In this document: positions 14,173 to 22,600 of the stretch, piece by piece
Layout: each line of letters begins with the position of its first letter
How positions within the stretch are numbered: the first letter of the stretch is position 1
IMG/VR virus record: IMGVR_UViG_3300042484_001584
Span: 1-36,767 of that record
Origin: a virus
Length of the DNA: 36,767 nt
Direction: 5' to 3' (one strand)
The notes under the pieces: generated by a model
The model's database searches: none
Seen by the model: the letters and a program-made list of their open reading frames with translations, nothing else
Told to the model about the DNA's origin: nothing
Program-made: the position numbers and the translations under genes

Positions 14173-15048
14173 ATGATTACACGTCCACTTCTTGCAGCTA
14201 CGTTAGAAGATATAAACACGTTGAGATTTCCTGTTCTTGCAACACCGAAGCTCGATGGCATTCGTGTTCTCAAAGTTGACGGTAAAGCTGTCACACGAAA
14301 ATTCAAGCCAGTACCCAACACACACATTCGAGAGATGTTAGAGAAGTATTTGCCAGACGGTGTTGATGGTGAAGTTATGACACCCGGCACGTTTAATGAC
14401 ATTCAATCAAAAGTCATGTCATTCGATGGTGAACCTCAGTTTTCATTCTATATGTTTGACTATGTGAAAGATGATTTGAGCAAGCCATACAGCGAGCGAG
14501 TTTCTGATATGCACAACGCAATCAAGAAGAAACCACCATTTGAAGTCATTGCATTAAAGCCCGTAAAGATTCATTCAGTTGAAGAGTTGTTAGCGTTTGA
14601 GAAAGAGTGTCTGCGCCAGGGTTATGAAGGTGTAATGATTCGTCAGCCAGACGGCAAATACAAGTGTGGTCGTTCTACACCAAAAGAACAGATTCTCATG
14701 AAGCTCAAACGATTCTTAGACGCAGAAGCAATCGTCGTTGGGTTTGAAGAGAAGATGCACAACGACAATATACAAGAGAAAGACGAGTTTGGACTCTCAA
14801 AGAGATCGCACAAGAAAGATGGTCTTGTTCCAGCAAACACTCTTGGTGCACTCATCGTTGAAGATCAAAAAACGAAAGTGCGATTTGGAATAGGTAGCGG
14901 GTTTGATGATGCTCTCAAGAAAGAGATTTGGGACAATCGTGACTCGTACATCAATAAATTAGTGAAGTATAAATATCAATCCGTGGGTGTCAAAGATGCT
15001 CCACGATTCCCAGTATTTTTAGGCTTCCGAAGCAAGTTAGACACATGA
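14173..15048 (+). CDS. ATP-dependent DNA ligase
   Basis: A 291-residue minimal ligase, much shorter than T4 gp30 (487 aa). The nucleotidyltransferase motifs are in order: I KLDGIR with the AMP-accepting Lys near residue 26, III-like DGEVM and FSFYMFDYV, IV YEGVMIR, and V LMKLKRF. A C-terminal OB-fold region follows (ALIVEDQKTKVRFGIGSGF ... FPVFLGFR). It seals nicks in replicated phage DNA. It heads an operon with two small paralogs, gp33 and gp59. The ATG at 14173 is chosen over an in-frame TTG at 14167. Its TGA overlaps the next ATG. Confidence 0.9.
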   Translation: MITRPLLAATLEDINTLRFPVLATPKLDGIRVLKVDGKAVTRKFKPVPNTHIREMLEKYLPDGVDGEVMTPGTFNDIQSKVMSFDGEPQFSFYMFDYVKDDLSKPYSERVSDMHNAIKKKPPFEVIALKPVKIHSVEELLAFEKECLRQGYEGVMIRQPDGKYKCGRSTPKEQILMKLKRFLDAEAIVVGFEEKMHNDNIQEKDEFGLSKRSHKKDGLVPANTLGALIVEDQKTKVRFGIGSGFDDALKKEIWDNRDSYINKLVKYKYQSVGVKDAPRFPVFLGFRSKLDT

Positions 15049-15332
15049 CTAGAAAGATACCCTTTTCTAAGTTAGAGAAGACTTGTTCTGCTCACCCTAG
15101 CAGATGGCAGTATTTTTACTCTGACGGTGTTGCGTGTGTCATCGTTTATGACTTGGATGATATTCGTGTTTATATTAGCCAAACTCCAGTTAATAATATA
15201 ATTGATTGCATCCAAGAAGAGAATTTAGTATTATCGATTGACGATCTGTTGCATGAGCCCGATTGTGATCACATCAACAACGATGTGTTGTATGAAGTTC
15301 TTGCACGATTTAATCTTTTGGAGAGAGAATGA
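15045..15332 (+). CDS. Small hypothetical protein, paralog of the next gene
   Basis: A 95-residue acidic protein (MTRKIPFSKLEKTCSAHPSR ...). The segment HPSRWQYFYSDGVACVIVYD aligns with FPSEWEGKTTDGKNVKLSY of the next gene, followed in both by a short strand, 'LSID' and a helix containing 'VLYEVL' or 'VLQKLL'. The two appear to be an old tandem duplication. Function unknown. Overlaps the ligase stop (ATGA) and the next start. Confidence 0.65.
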   Translation: MTRKIPFSKLEKTCSAHPSRWQYFYSDGVACVIVYDLDDIRVYISQTPVNNIIDCIQEENLVLSIDDLLHEPDCDHINNDVLYEVLARFNLLERE

Positions 15333-15562
15333 AGATAAATTTTGCAAGCCTAGTTCGTACTCACTTAGGATTTCCCTCCGAGTGGGAAGGTAAAACAACA
15401 GATGGCAAAAACGTTAAGCTGTCATATCGTTGCGGCAGAACAAAAGTCATCGTTGAAGATAAGATTGTTGCTACGCTCTCAATAGATCAGTTCGACATTG
15501 GCGGCTATATGGACGATCACGTTTTACAAAAGCTATTAAAAGATAATGGGTATACTGAATGA
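15329..15562 (+). CDS. Small hypothetical protein, paralog of the previous gene
   Basis: A 77-residue protein (MKINFASLVRTHLGFPSEWE ...) with a beta-hairpin region (GKNVKLSYRCGRTKVIVED) and a C-terminal helix (DDHVLQKLLKDNGYTE). GGAGAGAGA precedes the ATG, which overlaps the previous TGA. It is a shorter relative of the preceding gene. Its place between ligase and gp33 suggests a role in DNA metabolism, by context only. Confidence 0.65.
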   Translation: MKINFASLVRTHLGFPSEWEGKTTDGKNVKLSYRCGRTKVIVEDKIVATLSIDQFDIGGYMDDHVLQKLLKDNGYTE

Positions 15563-15792
15563 CATTACGAGTACATACACAAACAACATTCTCTCAAGCG
15601 ATTGAAAAGATCGTGCGAGAAAGCAAAGTCACATACTTTGAAGCAGTGTGTGATTACATGGCAGCAAACAACATTGAGCCTGAATCAGTGCCACGTTTGT
15701 TGAACATGAGCATTAAGCAGAAGATCGAAGCAGAAGCGACCGATCTCAATTTGCTCAACAGAGGAAATAAGCCAGCAAAGTTGTTACTATAA
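15559..15792 (+). CDS. 33: Late-transcription co-activator gp33
   Basis: A 77-residue protein that aligns with T4 gp33: IEKIVRESKVTYFEAVCDYM against the T4 IIEKMVEEFGMSYLEATTAF region, then SIKQKIEAEATDLNLL against IIEKIQSEAIDENLL, and a hydrophobic C-terminus AKLLL against T4 LDFLL. In T4 that tail binds the sliding clamp gp45 while the body binds the RNA polymerase beta flap, linking late transcription to replication. It lacks the T4 N-terminal ~35 residues. Gene order 33-59-32 is conserved with T4. Confidence 0.85.
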   Translation: MTLRVHTQTTFSQAIEKIVRESKVTYFEAVCDYMAANNIEPESVPRLLNMSIKQKIEAEATDLNLLNRGNKPAKLLL

Positions 15793-15793
15793 T

Positions 15794-16414
15794 ATGAATG
15801 CATATGATGCGTACAAACGCTACGTTGCATTGAAACTACACTTTCAACAAAAAGACTACGATTACTTCAAGTTTTCTGGTAGTGCAAAAGTTTCTCGTGA
15901 AAAATTCGAGACACGAAACGACAAGTATTTCTTTCAACGCATAGCAAAGTTGTACGATGCGAAACAACTTGAGCAACTTCTTGTCGCAAACTTTATTGTG
16001 AACAAAGATGCATGGGTTGGCGAAGTTATGTCCGATGTGGGAAGACAGCGCCACATAGACTTCAAAAAAACGTGTCAAGCACTTGAGTACAACTTTCGAG
16101 AAGATATGGAAGCAATCAAGCAACTCATCGATGCACAAGAGTTGCCATCGTTTGATTCGCTGTTTACTGTACAGCAGGGTGATGACTGGCCTGAACTTGT
16201 TACACTGACTCTCCACAAAACAATTCGATTGGAATCATTTATCATCATGAACAAGATCCTCAATTTCTTGCCAAAGATGAATGATAGAATCGAAGACTCG
16301 ATTGTGTGGCCAGAGATGTACCAACTGTGCAGAAAGTATTCTCCATTCCTTAATGTGGATGTTAAACGATTTCGCACAATCATGAAAAATGTTTTTCTCG
16401 TAGAAAAAACTTGA
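15794..16414 (+). CDS. 59: Helicase loader gp59
   Basis: A 206-residue protein similar to T4 gp59 (217 aa): YDAYKRYVALKLHF near the N-terminus, RNDKYFFQRIAKLY (T4 RDKYFFQKLSEKY), LVANFIVNKDAWVGEV (T4 ISNLVANQDAWIGDI) and IRLESFIIMNKILNFL in the C-terminal domain. gp59 binds fork DNA and gp32 and loads the gp41 helicase. It lies between gp33 and gp32 as in T4. Confidence 0.9.
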   Translation: MNAYDAYKRYVALKLHFQQKDYDYFKFSGSAKVSREKFETRNDKYFFQRIAKLYDAKQLEQLLVANFIVNKDAWVGEVMSDVGRQRHIDFKKTCQALEYNFREDMEAIKQLIDAQELPSFDSLFTVQQGDDWPELVTLTLHKTIRLESFIIMNKILNFLPKMNDRIEDSIVWPEMYQLCRKYSPFLNVDVKRFRTIMKNVFLVEKT

Positions 16415-16439
16415 GAGTAACATATAAATGAAGTATAGT
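16411..16439 (+). promoter_or_regulatory. Sigma70-like promoter of gene 32
   Basis: TTGAGA, a 17-base spacer, then TATAGT. The -35 overlaps the last codons of gene 59. TATAAATG, close to the T4 late consensus TATAAATA, lies inside the spacer (16423-16430), so the site could serve early and late. The expected transcript has a leader of about 40 bases. Confidence 0.55.
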
Positions 16440-16447
16440 ATTAAGAA

Positions 16448-16462
16448 CACTACTGCGTAGTG
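16448..16462 (+). promoter_or_regulatory. Hairpin in the gene 32 leader
   Basis: CACTAC, loop TGC, GTAGTG: a perfect 6-bp hairpin near the expected transcript 5' end. It is followed by an unstructured A/U-rich stretch and the TTGGAG ribosome site (16477-16482). T4 gp32 represses its own mRNA by nucleating at a structured leader element and spreading along unstructured RNA. This layout fits such an autogenous operator. Confidence 0.45.
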
Positions 16463-16487
16463 AACTATTTTTATATTGGAGAACAAT

Positions 16488-17441
16488 ATGTCATTTGCTG
16501 ATCTTAAAAAGAATCAAGGCTTAGCTGGTGCTAAGAAACTACAAGATGCTCTTGAGTCGTTGAACAAGAAGTCTGAATCAGGTTCGTCTGGTGACGACCG
16601 TTTCTGGAAGCTCGCTGTAGATAAGTCTGGTGTTGGTGCCGCTGTGATTCGTTTCTTGCCTGAAGCTGACGGTGACACACTTCCGTGGGTGCTTTTGTAT
16701 GAACACGCATTCAAGGGTCCAGGCGGCTGGTACATTGAGAAGTCTCGTACAACTCTCGGCAAGGGTGTGACTGATCCAGTGTTCGAGTATAACAATCAAC
16801 TCTGGAACTCTGGTATCGATGCAAACAAAGAACTTGCTCGTAAGCAGAAGAGAACGCCGAAGTATGTGTCGAACATTCTTGTCGTGAAAGATCCTGCCAA
16901 TCCTGAGAACGAGGGTAAAGTATTCTTGTTCAAGTATGGTAAGAAGCTCTTTCAGAAGATTCAAGAAGCTATGATTCCTGAGCCAGATCCAGTTGATCAG
17001 AAAGATCCTGTCAACCCATTCTGTCCTTGGAAAGGTGCAAACTTTAAGCTCAAGTGTCGTAAGGTTGATGGGTACCCAAACTACGATCAATCTGACTTTG
17101 CTTCGCCTGAGCCTCTGTTTGGCGGTGATGATAAGAAGATCGAAACTCTCTGGCGATCTGAGCATAAGTTGTCTGAGTTGATTGATCCTGCACAGTTCAA
17201 GTCATATGACGATCTCAAGAAGCGACTTGATCGTGTTCTTGGACTTAGTGCATCTTCAACTGTTGAGAGTGCATCTTCTACGTCAAAGAGTACGAAGTCG
17301 GCATTAGCAGAAAGTGCATCTGACATCGGAACGATTGATCGTGAAGATGATATTCCAGCATCGTTCAGTGCATCAAGCACCGACGATGAAGACATCTCTG
17401 ATGATCTTTCTTATCTTCAACAATTAGCTAATGAGGATTAA
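16488..17441 (+). CDS. 32: Single-stranded DNA-binding protein gp32
   Basis: A 317-residue protein. The N-terminal B-domain (MSFADLKKNQGLAGAKKLQD) mediates cooperative binding. The core has FWKLAVDKSGVGAAVIRFLP, WVLLYEHAFKGPGGWYIEKSRTTLG, VSNILVVKDPANPENEGKVFLFKYGKKLF and PWKGANFKLKCRK, all T4 gp32-type. A Ser/Ala-rich linker leads to an acidic tail (DDEDISDDLSYLQQLANED) that recruits gp59 and other replication proteins. The T4 zinc site is not evident: few Cys and His occur, as in cyanophage homologs. The start follows TTGGAG at good spacing. Its TAA overlaps the stop of the convergent gene. Confidence 0.95.
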   Translation: MSFADLKKNQGLAGAKKLQDALESLNKKSESGSSGDDRFWKLAVDKSGVGAAVIRFLPEADGDTLPWVLLYEHAFKGPGGWYIEKSRTTLGKGVTDPVFEYNNQLWNSGIDANKELARKQKRTPKYVSNILVVKDPANPENEGKVFLFKYGKKLFQKIQEAMIPEPDPVDQKDPVNPFCPWKGANFKLKCRKVDGYPNYDQSDFASPEPLFGGDDKKIETLWRSEHKLSELIDPAQFKSYDDLKKRLDRVLGLSASSTVESASSTSKSTKSALAESASDIGTIDREDDIPASFSASSTDDEDISDDLSYLQQLANED

Positions 17442-20287
17442 GCCTCTATAGCATTGATGTAGGACATTCGCCTGCTGTCAGTGCCAGTATCTTTATTAGG
17501 CTGACCGTCACTTGAGCCACCACTCATGTTGACACCCGGACCTGGAGCAGATACTGGTATTACAGCAGGCGTTTGTGGTGCTGCCTGTGCTAGTGCAGTG
17601 CTCTTAGAACCTTCTGTCACGGTCTGTTGAGTTGGTGTCATCTTGGGATCGTTTTGTTGTAGCAACAATCTTTCTTGCGCCATTGATTGTTTCATCTCTG
17701 GATCATATGCATATTTCTCTCCCGTATCTGGATCAACGGCATAATCTACACCTTGTGTGCCAGTGACCTCTTGTGATGCTGGAATTATTGGTGTTGTTGG
17801 TTTGGCTCCAACCGCGGATGCTTGCACTATTGGTGCGCTTGGCTTGGCTTCTGTTGTCGATGCTTGTACGACCGGCGCATTTGGTTGAATTTGCTCTGGT
17901 TGAATAACGTCACCCTTTGTTTCGGGCATTTTCATGTTCAACACATCTTTCATCTCTCTTTCATATCTGCCGCGACCGGCAGCACGAGATACACCAGACA
18001 GTCCATCTGTGTATTGAGAGCGAGTCTCATAGAATGATTTTACTTGATCTTCAGCTGACATATTACTGAAGCCTTCAGTGCCGGCTGCACGAGATAGAAT
18101 CTTGTTAATGCCGCCGTGTTGAACGCTGCCGCTCCATACGGCTTCTTGAATGCGAGGGTCATTTACATTATAACCAAGTTCAGCTGCCTTTTTGATTGCT
18201 GGATCATAATGTGTTTTTTTGATGAATTCGTGCTGTGCTTTTCCGAAATTTGGGTCTGACTTTGCGAGTTCTTTCCATTTTGAATTAAACTCGGCTGAGC
18301 CTGGACTCATGCCAGAAAATTCACCACCATACTCACTAGATGACAAAAACTTCTGTAACGTGCCAGTCTTTGATGCCAATTGATATGTGCCATACGATGC
18401 GCCACCTGGATCTCCTTTGCCGCTTGATACAGCACCAGCCCCTAAAGAGCCAGATTCATATTTCTTTGAGATGCCACCAAGCTCACCTGAGTATGCTTCT
18501 GGTGCTGGACTAGAAGATTGTTTACCCATCATCTTTCCTGTGGCTGCTGATGCTGCACTCTTTTCTAGTGGTTTAATTCTATTTGAGTCGATGTTTGATA
18601 GACTCTCACTCTTTTGAGCTTGAAGTCTTGCGACCTCTTGAGTGTCACCTTTACTTGCGGCTTGTCTAATCTTATTATCGAAACGTCTTTCGACACTCTT
18701 TCTCGAACGTCTGGCTGTATCTAATTGCTCACGAGTTTGTGTTGCATTGCTATCTCTTTGAATGCCACCGGGTCGCATTTGTGTGCTACCTTGTGTACTT
18801 GGTGTTCCACCAGTCGCTATGGCAGCAATCGCATCTAATGCTTTTAGTGGGAACAATAAGCCAAGACCTTTGCCGTCTGCGCCAAGAACATCTTTAATGT
18901 CCATGTTCTTAGTCAACGATGCTAATGGTAATACAGAAGCTCTTGCGTTTTGTGCTCCAGCAGGAGTTGTAGAAGGAGTTTGATTTGCATTGAGAACGTT
19001 ACCATCAAACATACCTGCATCTTTTGCCGCGAGTGTAGCATCAATACCAACGCTTGCTGCCGTGCCAAGACCAGGTAGTGTAGATGCAGCCCCTGATGCA
19101 AGTTCTAGTCCAGCACCTTTGAAATCGCCCGATAACGCTCTTTGTATTGCGAAGATGCCGCCGGCGCCAAGACCAAGTAGTGGTATTTTTTTGAGTAGCG
19201 ATTTGCCACCCATTTTTGCAATACTGCCTGCGGCACCTTTAGCAACACCGCCAGCGCCCTTGAATACACCCTTAGCTAATTTTCCTGCACCCTTTACAGC
19301 TGCGCCTATTCCTAATACATCAAGTGCGGTGTCAATCAATCCACCTGATTCTGCATTTGCCTGAGCGCCTTGAGAAGTACCTGATGATCTATCTCTTGTT
19401 AATTTTAATGGATTGTTTCTGGATGCTTCTCGTGCTGCTTCAAGCTCGTCTAGCCTTGTGTCTTTCTGTTGTGTCTTTTGCCAAGCATTATATTTGTTGA
19501 TGTCACGAAGTTCATCCAATACATCTGTCATCACAACATCTTTCAGCATGGCAATATTTTGTGCCATTGATTCGATGTATTCTAATCCAGCACCATTCTG
19601 AGGTGTTGAATATGCGGGTGCTGTGTTATCGTGTACATATTCAACTGATGGTGCCATTGTTGGGCGAGTAAAGAAGTTTTTACCACCCTTCTTGCCCATG
19701 CCTTTACCTTTAGCTGGCTTAGCATCATTTTCTTTTTCAAGCTCTCTCGCATACATTTGCTCAGAGTCTCTGCGAAGTGCATTATTTCTTGCTTGCAGTG
19801 CCTCCATTCTTTTTTGCTGTTGCTCTTTAATTTTACGAGCAGCAAACGATCCAGTTCTAAGCATGGCTTGAAAAAGAGGAAACTCATCAAATGTTGAATC
19901 TAGCACACTGACTATGTTTGATGTGGCACCGTCGAGTAACTTTGATATGCCACTAAACTTTTTGTTGTATTGATCTTTGTGATTGCGTATAGCACTCTGA
20001 ACTTTTGTGTATGCTGCAAAAACTTTCTTCTGTTCTTTTGGCTCAAGAGATGTTTTCAGTAAATATTCTCTAAGTTGATCGAGCCTGCCGAGTCTTGTTT
20101 TGAGTCCATCGAGTGTGTCTGCCTCAGCTCCAGATGCTATATCATAGAGCATCTCCATCGACTTCAAGCCAGTGTTGCTATACACCTTGTACTTTACACG
20201 AAGGTCTGTCATGAGACCAGCGTATGCTTCTTGCGACTTTGTGGAATTTTGTTTTATTTGTGTTTTGTACTTGTCGCTAAGTTTCAT
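17438..20287 (-). CDS. Large virion protein with muralytic domain (tape-measure or hub candidate)
   Basis: A 949-residue protein. Residues ~1-230 are helical and coiled-coil-like. Residues ~310-420 hold Gly/Ala-rich hydrophobic stretches (GAAVKGAGKLAKGVFKGAGG). Around residues 600-780 is a transglycosylase/lysozyme-like domain: KYESGSLGAGAVSSGKGDPG, ASYGTYQLAS and AVWSGSVQHG, the pattern of virion-linked and VgrG-linked muralytic enzymes. The C-terminus is Pro/Thr/Ala-rich. Its place after gp26-gp51 and its architecture fit a tape-measure protein (T4 gp29 position) or tail-associated lysozyme; which one is open. ATG 20287 is chosen over TTG 20314. Confidence 0.7.
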   Translation of the reverse strand: MKLSDKYKTQIKQNSTKSQEAYAGLMTDLRVKYKVYSNTGLKSMEMLYDIASGAEADTLDGLKTRLGRLDQLREYLLKTSLEPKEQKKVFAAYTKVQSAIRNHKDQYNKKFSGISKLLDGATSNIVSVLDSTFDEFPLFQAMLRTGSFAARKIKEQQQKRMEALQARNNALRRDSEQMYARELEKENDAKPAKGKGMGKKGGKNFFTRPTMAPSVEYVHDNTAPAYSTPQNGAGLEYIESMAQNIAMLKDVVMTDVLDELRDINKYNAWQKTQQKDTRLDELEAAREASRNNPLKLTRDRSSGTSQGAQANAESGGLIDTALDVLGIGAAVKGAGKLAKGVFKGAGGVAKGAAGSIAKMGGKSLLKKIPLLGLGAGGIFAIQRALSGDFKGAGLELASGAASTLPGLGTAASVGIDATLAAKDAGMFDGNVLNANQTPSTTPAGAQNARASVLPLASLTKNMDIKDVLGADGKGLGLLFPLKALDAIAAIATGGTPSTQGSTQMRPGGIQRDSNATQTREQLDTARRSRKSVERRFDNKIRQAASKGDTQEVARLQAQKSESLSNIDSNRIKPLEKSAASAATGKMMGKQSSSPAPEAYSGELGGISKKYESGSLGAGAVSSGKGDPGGASYGTYQLASKTGTLQKFLSSSEYGGEFSGMSPGSAEFNSKWKELAKSDPNFGKAQHEFIKKTHYDPAIKKAAELGYNVNDPRIQEAVWSGSVQHGGINKILSRAAGTEGFSNMSAEDQVKSFYETRSQYTDGLSGVSRAAGRGRYEREMKDVLNMKMPETKGDVIQPEQIQPNAPVVQASTTEAKPSAPIVQASAVGAKPTTPIIPASQEVTGTQGVDYAVDPDTGEKYAYDPEMKQSMAQERLLLQQNDPKMTPTQQTVTEGSKSTALAQAAPQTPAVIPVSAPGPGVNMSGGSSDGQPNKDTGTDSRRMSYINAIEA

Positions 20288-20316
20288 GAGAGTTGTACCA
20301 ATTTGGATATACAACT

Positions 20317-20484
20317 CTATTTATTCTGATCCTGTAGCTCTTTTAAGAATGAAGCAAGCAATTCCACATATACGTCAAGCTCATAGGGCATGAGTGATTC
20401 CAATTCTGTGAGTGAGTATTTGTGGTGCTGAACCATGCTGAATAGCGTCTGATAGTAGATCGCTAAACTTGTGTGGCCCAGCAT
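20317..20484 (-). CDS. 51: Baseplate hub assembly protein gp51-like
   Basis: A 55-residue protein, MLGHTSLAIYYQTLFSMVQH, then KYSLTELESLMPYELDVYVELLASFLKE. The 'Y.L.E.E.MP.E.D.Y..LL...' pattern resembles the short proteins called gp51 in T4-like cyanophages, placed directly after gp26. The homology is from memory and the gene is short. Its ATG overlaps the gp26 stop (TAATG). Confidence 0.6.
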   Translation of the reverse strand: MLGHTSLAIYYQTLFSMVQHHKYSLTELESLMPYELDVYVELLASFLKELQDQNK

Positions 20485-21215
20485 TATGCGAAAAAATCTT
20501 CTAATCCAGAAAGCACATAGTCTTGTTGAAACGAGCATTGAGAGCACTTGATGCTAATCTTTTGCTCAAGTTTTGGCATATTAGCCAAGAACGTCTCAAT
20601 CGACTTGAACTGATCGCCACTCAAGTTCTCTAAGAACTCGATACCCTCTTGAGTAGAAACATCTTTAGCACTCGTGATACTGTCAGCATCGTATACAAAA
20701 TCAACACAAGCCCAAATAAGTTTGAAGATGTTTGTGAGATCGTTCTTTGTCTTTGCAGCTTGAAGAAGAGCAAAGTGTTTAGCTGTTGGATACTTCAGTT
20801 GCAAGCCAACAGTGTCAGTGAGCTTGACTTTCTTATCAACGCTATCGATATGTTCAACTTTAGCGTCCTTTAAGTTCACTTCTACTTCACGATGTTTTGC
20901 ACACTCAGGGCACGTGGTGTTTTGCACAGGCAAGAAACGTATCTTTGTAGTCTCGCCAATAGAGAAGATGCGAAGTTGAAGAATCAGATACTCGAAATCA
21001 AAGATCTCAAGTTTGTCAACTTCGACACCTGGTGTCACAATACAGTTTGAAACAATTTGTTTTGTTGCGTTTGCAATGTCATCCGTGTCACCGCTTTCCA
21101 TAGCAGTGAGAAGAATCTTTTCTTCTTTGACTAAAAATGGACGAATGGTGATAGTCTTTTGAGTTGATGGTATGATTACAGTATGAGTAGGAACATCAAT
21201 CTTTGGTAAGCCCAT
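20484..21215 (-). CDS. 26: Baseplate hub protein gp26
   Basis: A 243-residue protein of the T4 gp26 type (T4 208 aa): N-terminal PKIDVPTHTVIIPSTQKTITIRPFLVKEEKILL, the middle segment LEIFDFEYLILQLRIFSIGE, two CxxC pairs (TTCPECAKHRE near residue 110 and IKCSQCSFQQDY at the C-terminus) that could hold zinc, and a C-terminal LSGLEDFF. gp26 is needed for assembly of the central baseplate hub. GGAGTG lies just upstream of the ATG. It is in a minus-strand virion operon. Confidence 0.85.
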   Translation of the reverse strand: MGLPKIDVPTHTVIIPSTQKTITIRPFLVKEEKILLTAMESGDTDDIANATKQIVSNCIVTPGVEVDKLEIFDFEYLILQLRIFSIGETTKIRFLPVQNTTCPECAKHREVEVNLKDAKVEHIDSVDKKVKLTDTVGLQLKYPTAKHFALLQAAKTKNDLTNIFKLIWACVDFVYDADSITSAKDVSTQEGIEFLENLSGDQFKSIETFLANMPKLEQKISIKCSQCSFQQDYVLSGLEDFFA

Positions 21216-21258
21216 TTTTCACTCCACGAATTAAAAATCGATTGTGTAAGTATATATG

Positions 21259-21978
21259 CTACCCAAAAGGTGTTAGTTTTGGGTTATTAGGCATAGAAAA
21301 GTCCAACACTGACTTCCATTTGCTATATGCAAATTGTACAGTAAGTTTCAAGTAATCGCCATCAGCATAGCTCAACTCTTGCGATTGAATAGAAATTGGA
21401 TATGCTTCTTGAAGAACGTATGTTGCCAACTTCTCAAACTTTTTGTATGGAGGCGGATCTGGCTTTTTATTCTTGTCTTTTTGTGACTTGTCTTCCGCCA
21501 CAGAAAAGTTTGATACCTTTTGAATCACAATACTTCCAACGTAGTTTTCGTAGAACTCCATGTACTGAGAGCCTGGTGAAATGATTAGCTGTTGCCACAC
21601 ATCAAAAAACGTTCTTTCTACCATCGAGTTTGTACAAATAAATGTTGCAGTCAAATCTTCATACAAAACACCATACGGCATCTTTCGTACTGTACCAAAG
21701 ATTCTGTGCTCAGTTGATAAGAGCTGTCTGCCTGGTATTGAAACAGACTCTGCGAGCATTGAAACGTGACCAGCTTTATTCTTTAAGAATCCTGTTTTGA
21801 ACAGATCTTGTGCAGCTGTTGCTATGCCACCAAATATGTCACCATTTAGACCTTGCCCAAGACCTTCAGTGATGCCTAAGAACGCCATAGGTGGGATGAT
21901 GTTGAAAACATATTGGCATCCTAGCGCAGGTCCGCCAGCTTCTCCGATCAAAGATTTAATTCCGTCTACGTTTGCCAT
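21259..21978 (-). CDS. Tail-tube-fold protein (gp19 / gp54-like)
   Basis: A 239-residue protein. The segments HVSMLAESVSIPGRQLLSTEHRI, MPYGVLYEDLTATFICTN, MEFYENYVGSIVIQKV and YVLQEAYPISIQSQELSYADGDYLKLTVQFAYSKW have the order seen in T4-like gp19 tail-tube family proteins. The family includes the tube subunit gp19 and the tube initiator gp54. The length (longer than gp19, 163 aa) and location in a baseplate cluster favour a gp54-like initiator, but this is uncertain. AGAGGA precedes the ATG, which overlaps the upstream gene by 23 bases. Confidence 0.7.
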   Translation of the reverse strand: MANVDGIKSLIGEAGGPALGCQYVFNIIPPMAFLGITEGLGQGLNGDIFGGIATAAQDLFKTGFLKNKAGHVSMLAESVSIPGRQLLSTEHRIFGTVRKMPYGVLYEDLTATFICTNSMVERTFFDVWQQLIISPGSQYMEFYENYVGSIVIQKVSNFSVAEDKSQKDKNKKPDPPPYKKFEKLATYVLQEAYPISIQSQELSYADGDYLKLTVQFAYSKWKSVLDFSMPNNPKLTPFG

Positions 21979-22588
21979 TTTTGTTTTCCTCTATGATGCG
22001 TCTCGATATGTTCCAAACACGTCTTTTTGGCACCTTTACAAATTTTTCTGTCGGTAAGAACAGAGCAAGCTCCCATTCATCTGGTGTGAGAGTATACATC
22101 ATGTTGCCTACTTGAGAACGTTTGTATGAACGCAAACACGCTTTATAGTGAACAAGCCTGTTTGACAGTTTCAACATCGAATACGTTATATTTATTCTGA
22201 TAGTTCCGTCCGCCGATGCTCTATGATATGCTTCAAGTTTGCTCATAAAGTCTGCTCTATCAGCAGGTGCTAGATAGTGAAAGTTGAGCCCTATAAATCC
22301 ACCCGGCACAAGTTTAATCACTAGCACAAGAGGAAACATATCGTAATATGGAAGAACATCTCTTGTTTTGGGATTGTACTTGAATGTGATGATGTTGCCT
22401 GGTATCGGTTTGTTTGGGTAGTTTACTTTATCAAAAAATTTTTCTGGATCTGTTTCGGTGCTACCAAAAATATCTTTGACTTTCTTTTTGTACCAGTTAA
22501 GTGAACGCAAGCTCATCTCTTTGAACTTCTCGTTGTTTTTTGAGAGTTCTACCATGTCATCAAAATATGCTTGCGGCTTGTTTTTCAT
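21956..22588 (-). CDS. Conserved T4-like virion protein (possible gp2, DNA end protector)
   Basis: A 210-residue protein with PGNIITFKYNPKTRDVLPYYD, MFPLVLVIKLVPGGFIGLNFHYLAP, then a C-terminal ALFLPTEKFVKVPKRRVWNIS and a basic end (NGKRRRN). I recall this 'F.Y.PKT.D.LPYYD..PLV' family in many T4-like phages next to the head-completion gene, and gene 2 neighbours gene 4 in T4. The gp2 name is therefore a context guess. ATG 22588 is chosen over a TTG at 22591. It starts 12 bases after gp4 ends. Confidence 0.5.
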   Translation of the reverse strand: MKNKPQAYFDDMVELSKNNEKFKEMSLRSLNWYKKKVKDIFGSTETDPEKFFDKVNYPNKPIPGNIITFKYNPKTRDVLPYYDMFPLVLVIKLVPGGFIGLNFHYLAPADRADFMSKLEAYHRASADGTIRINITYSMLKLSNRLVHYKACLRSYKRSQVGNMMYTLTPDEWELALFLPTEKFVKVPKRRVWNISRRIIEENKNGKRRRN

Positions 22589-22600
22589 CAAAAGTATTTA

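Noticed and set aside
17436-17450. GAGG/CCTC hairpin at the convergent gp32 and virion-protein stops as a terminator.
   Set aside because: The stem is only 4 bp and has no U-run; it is too weak to call.
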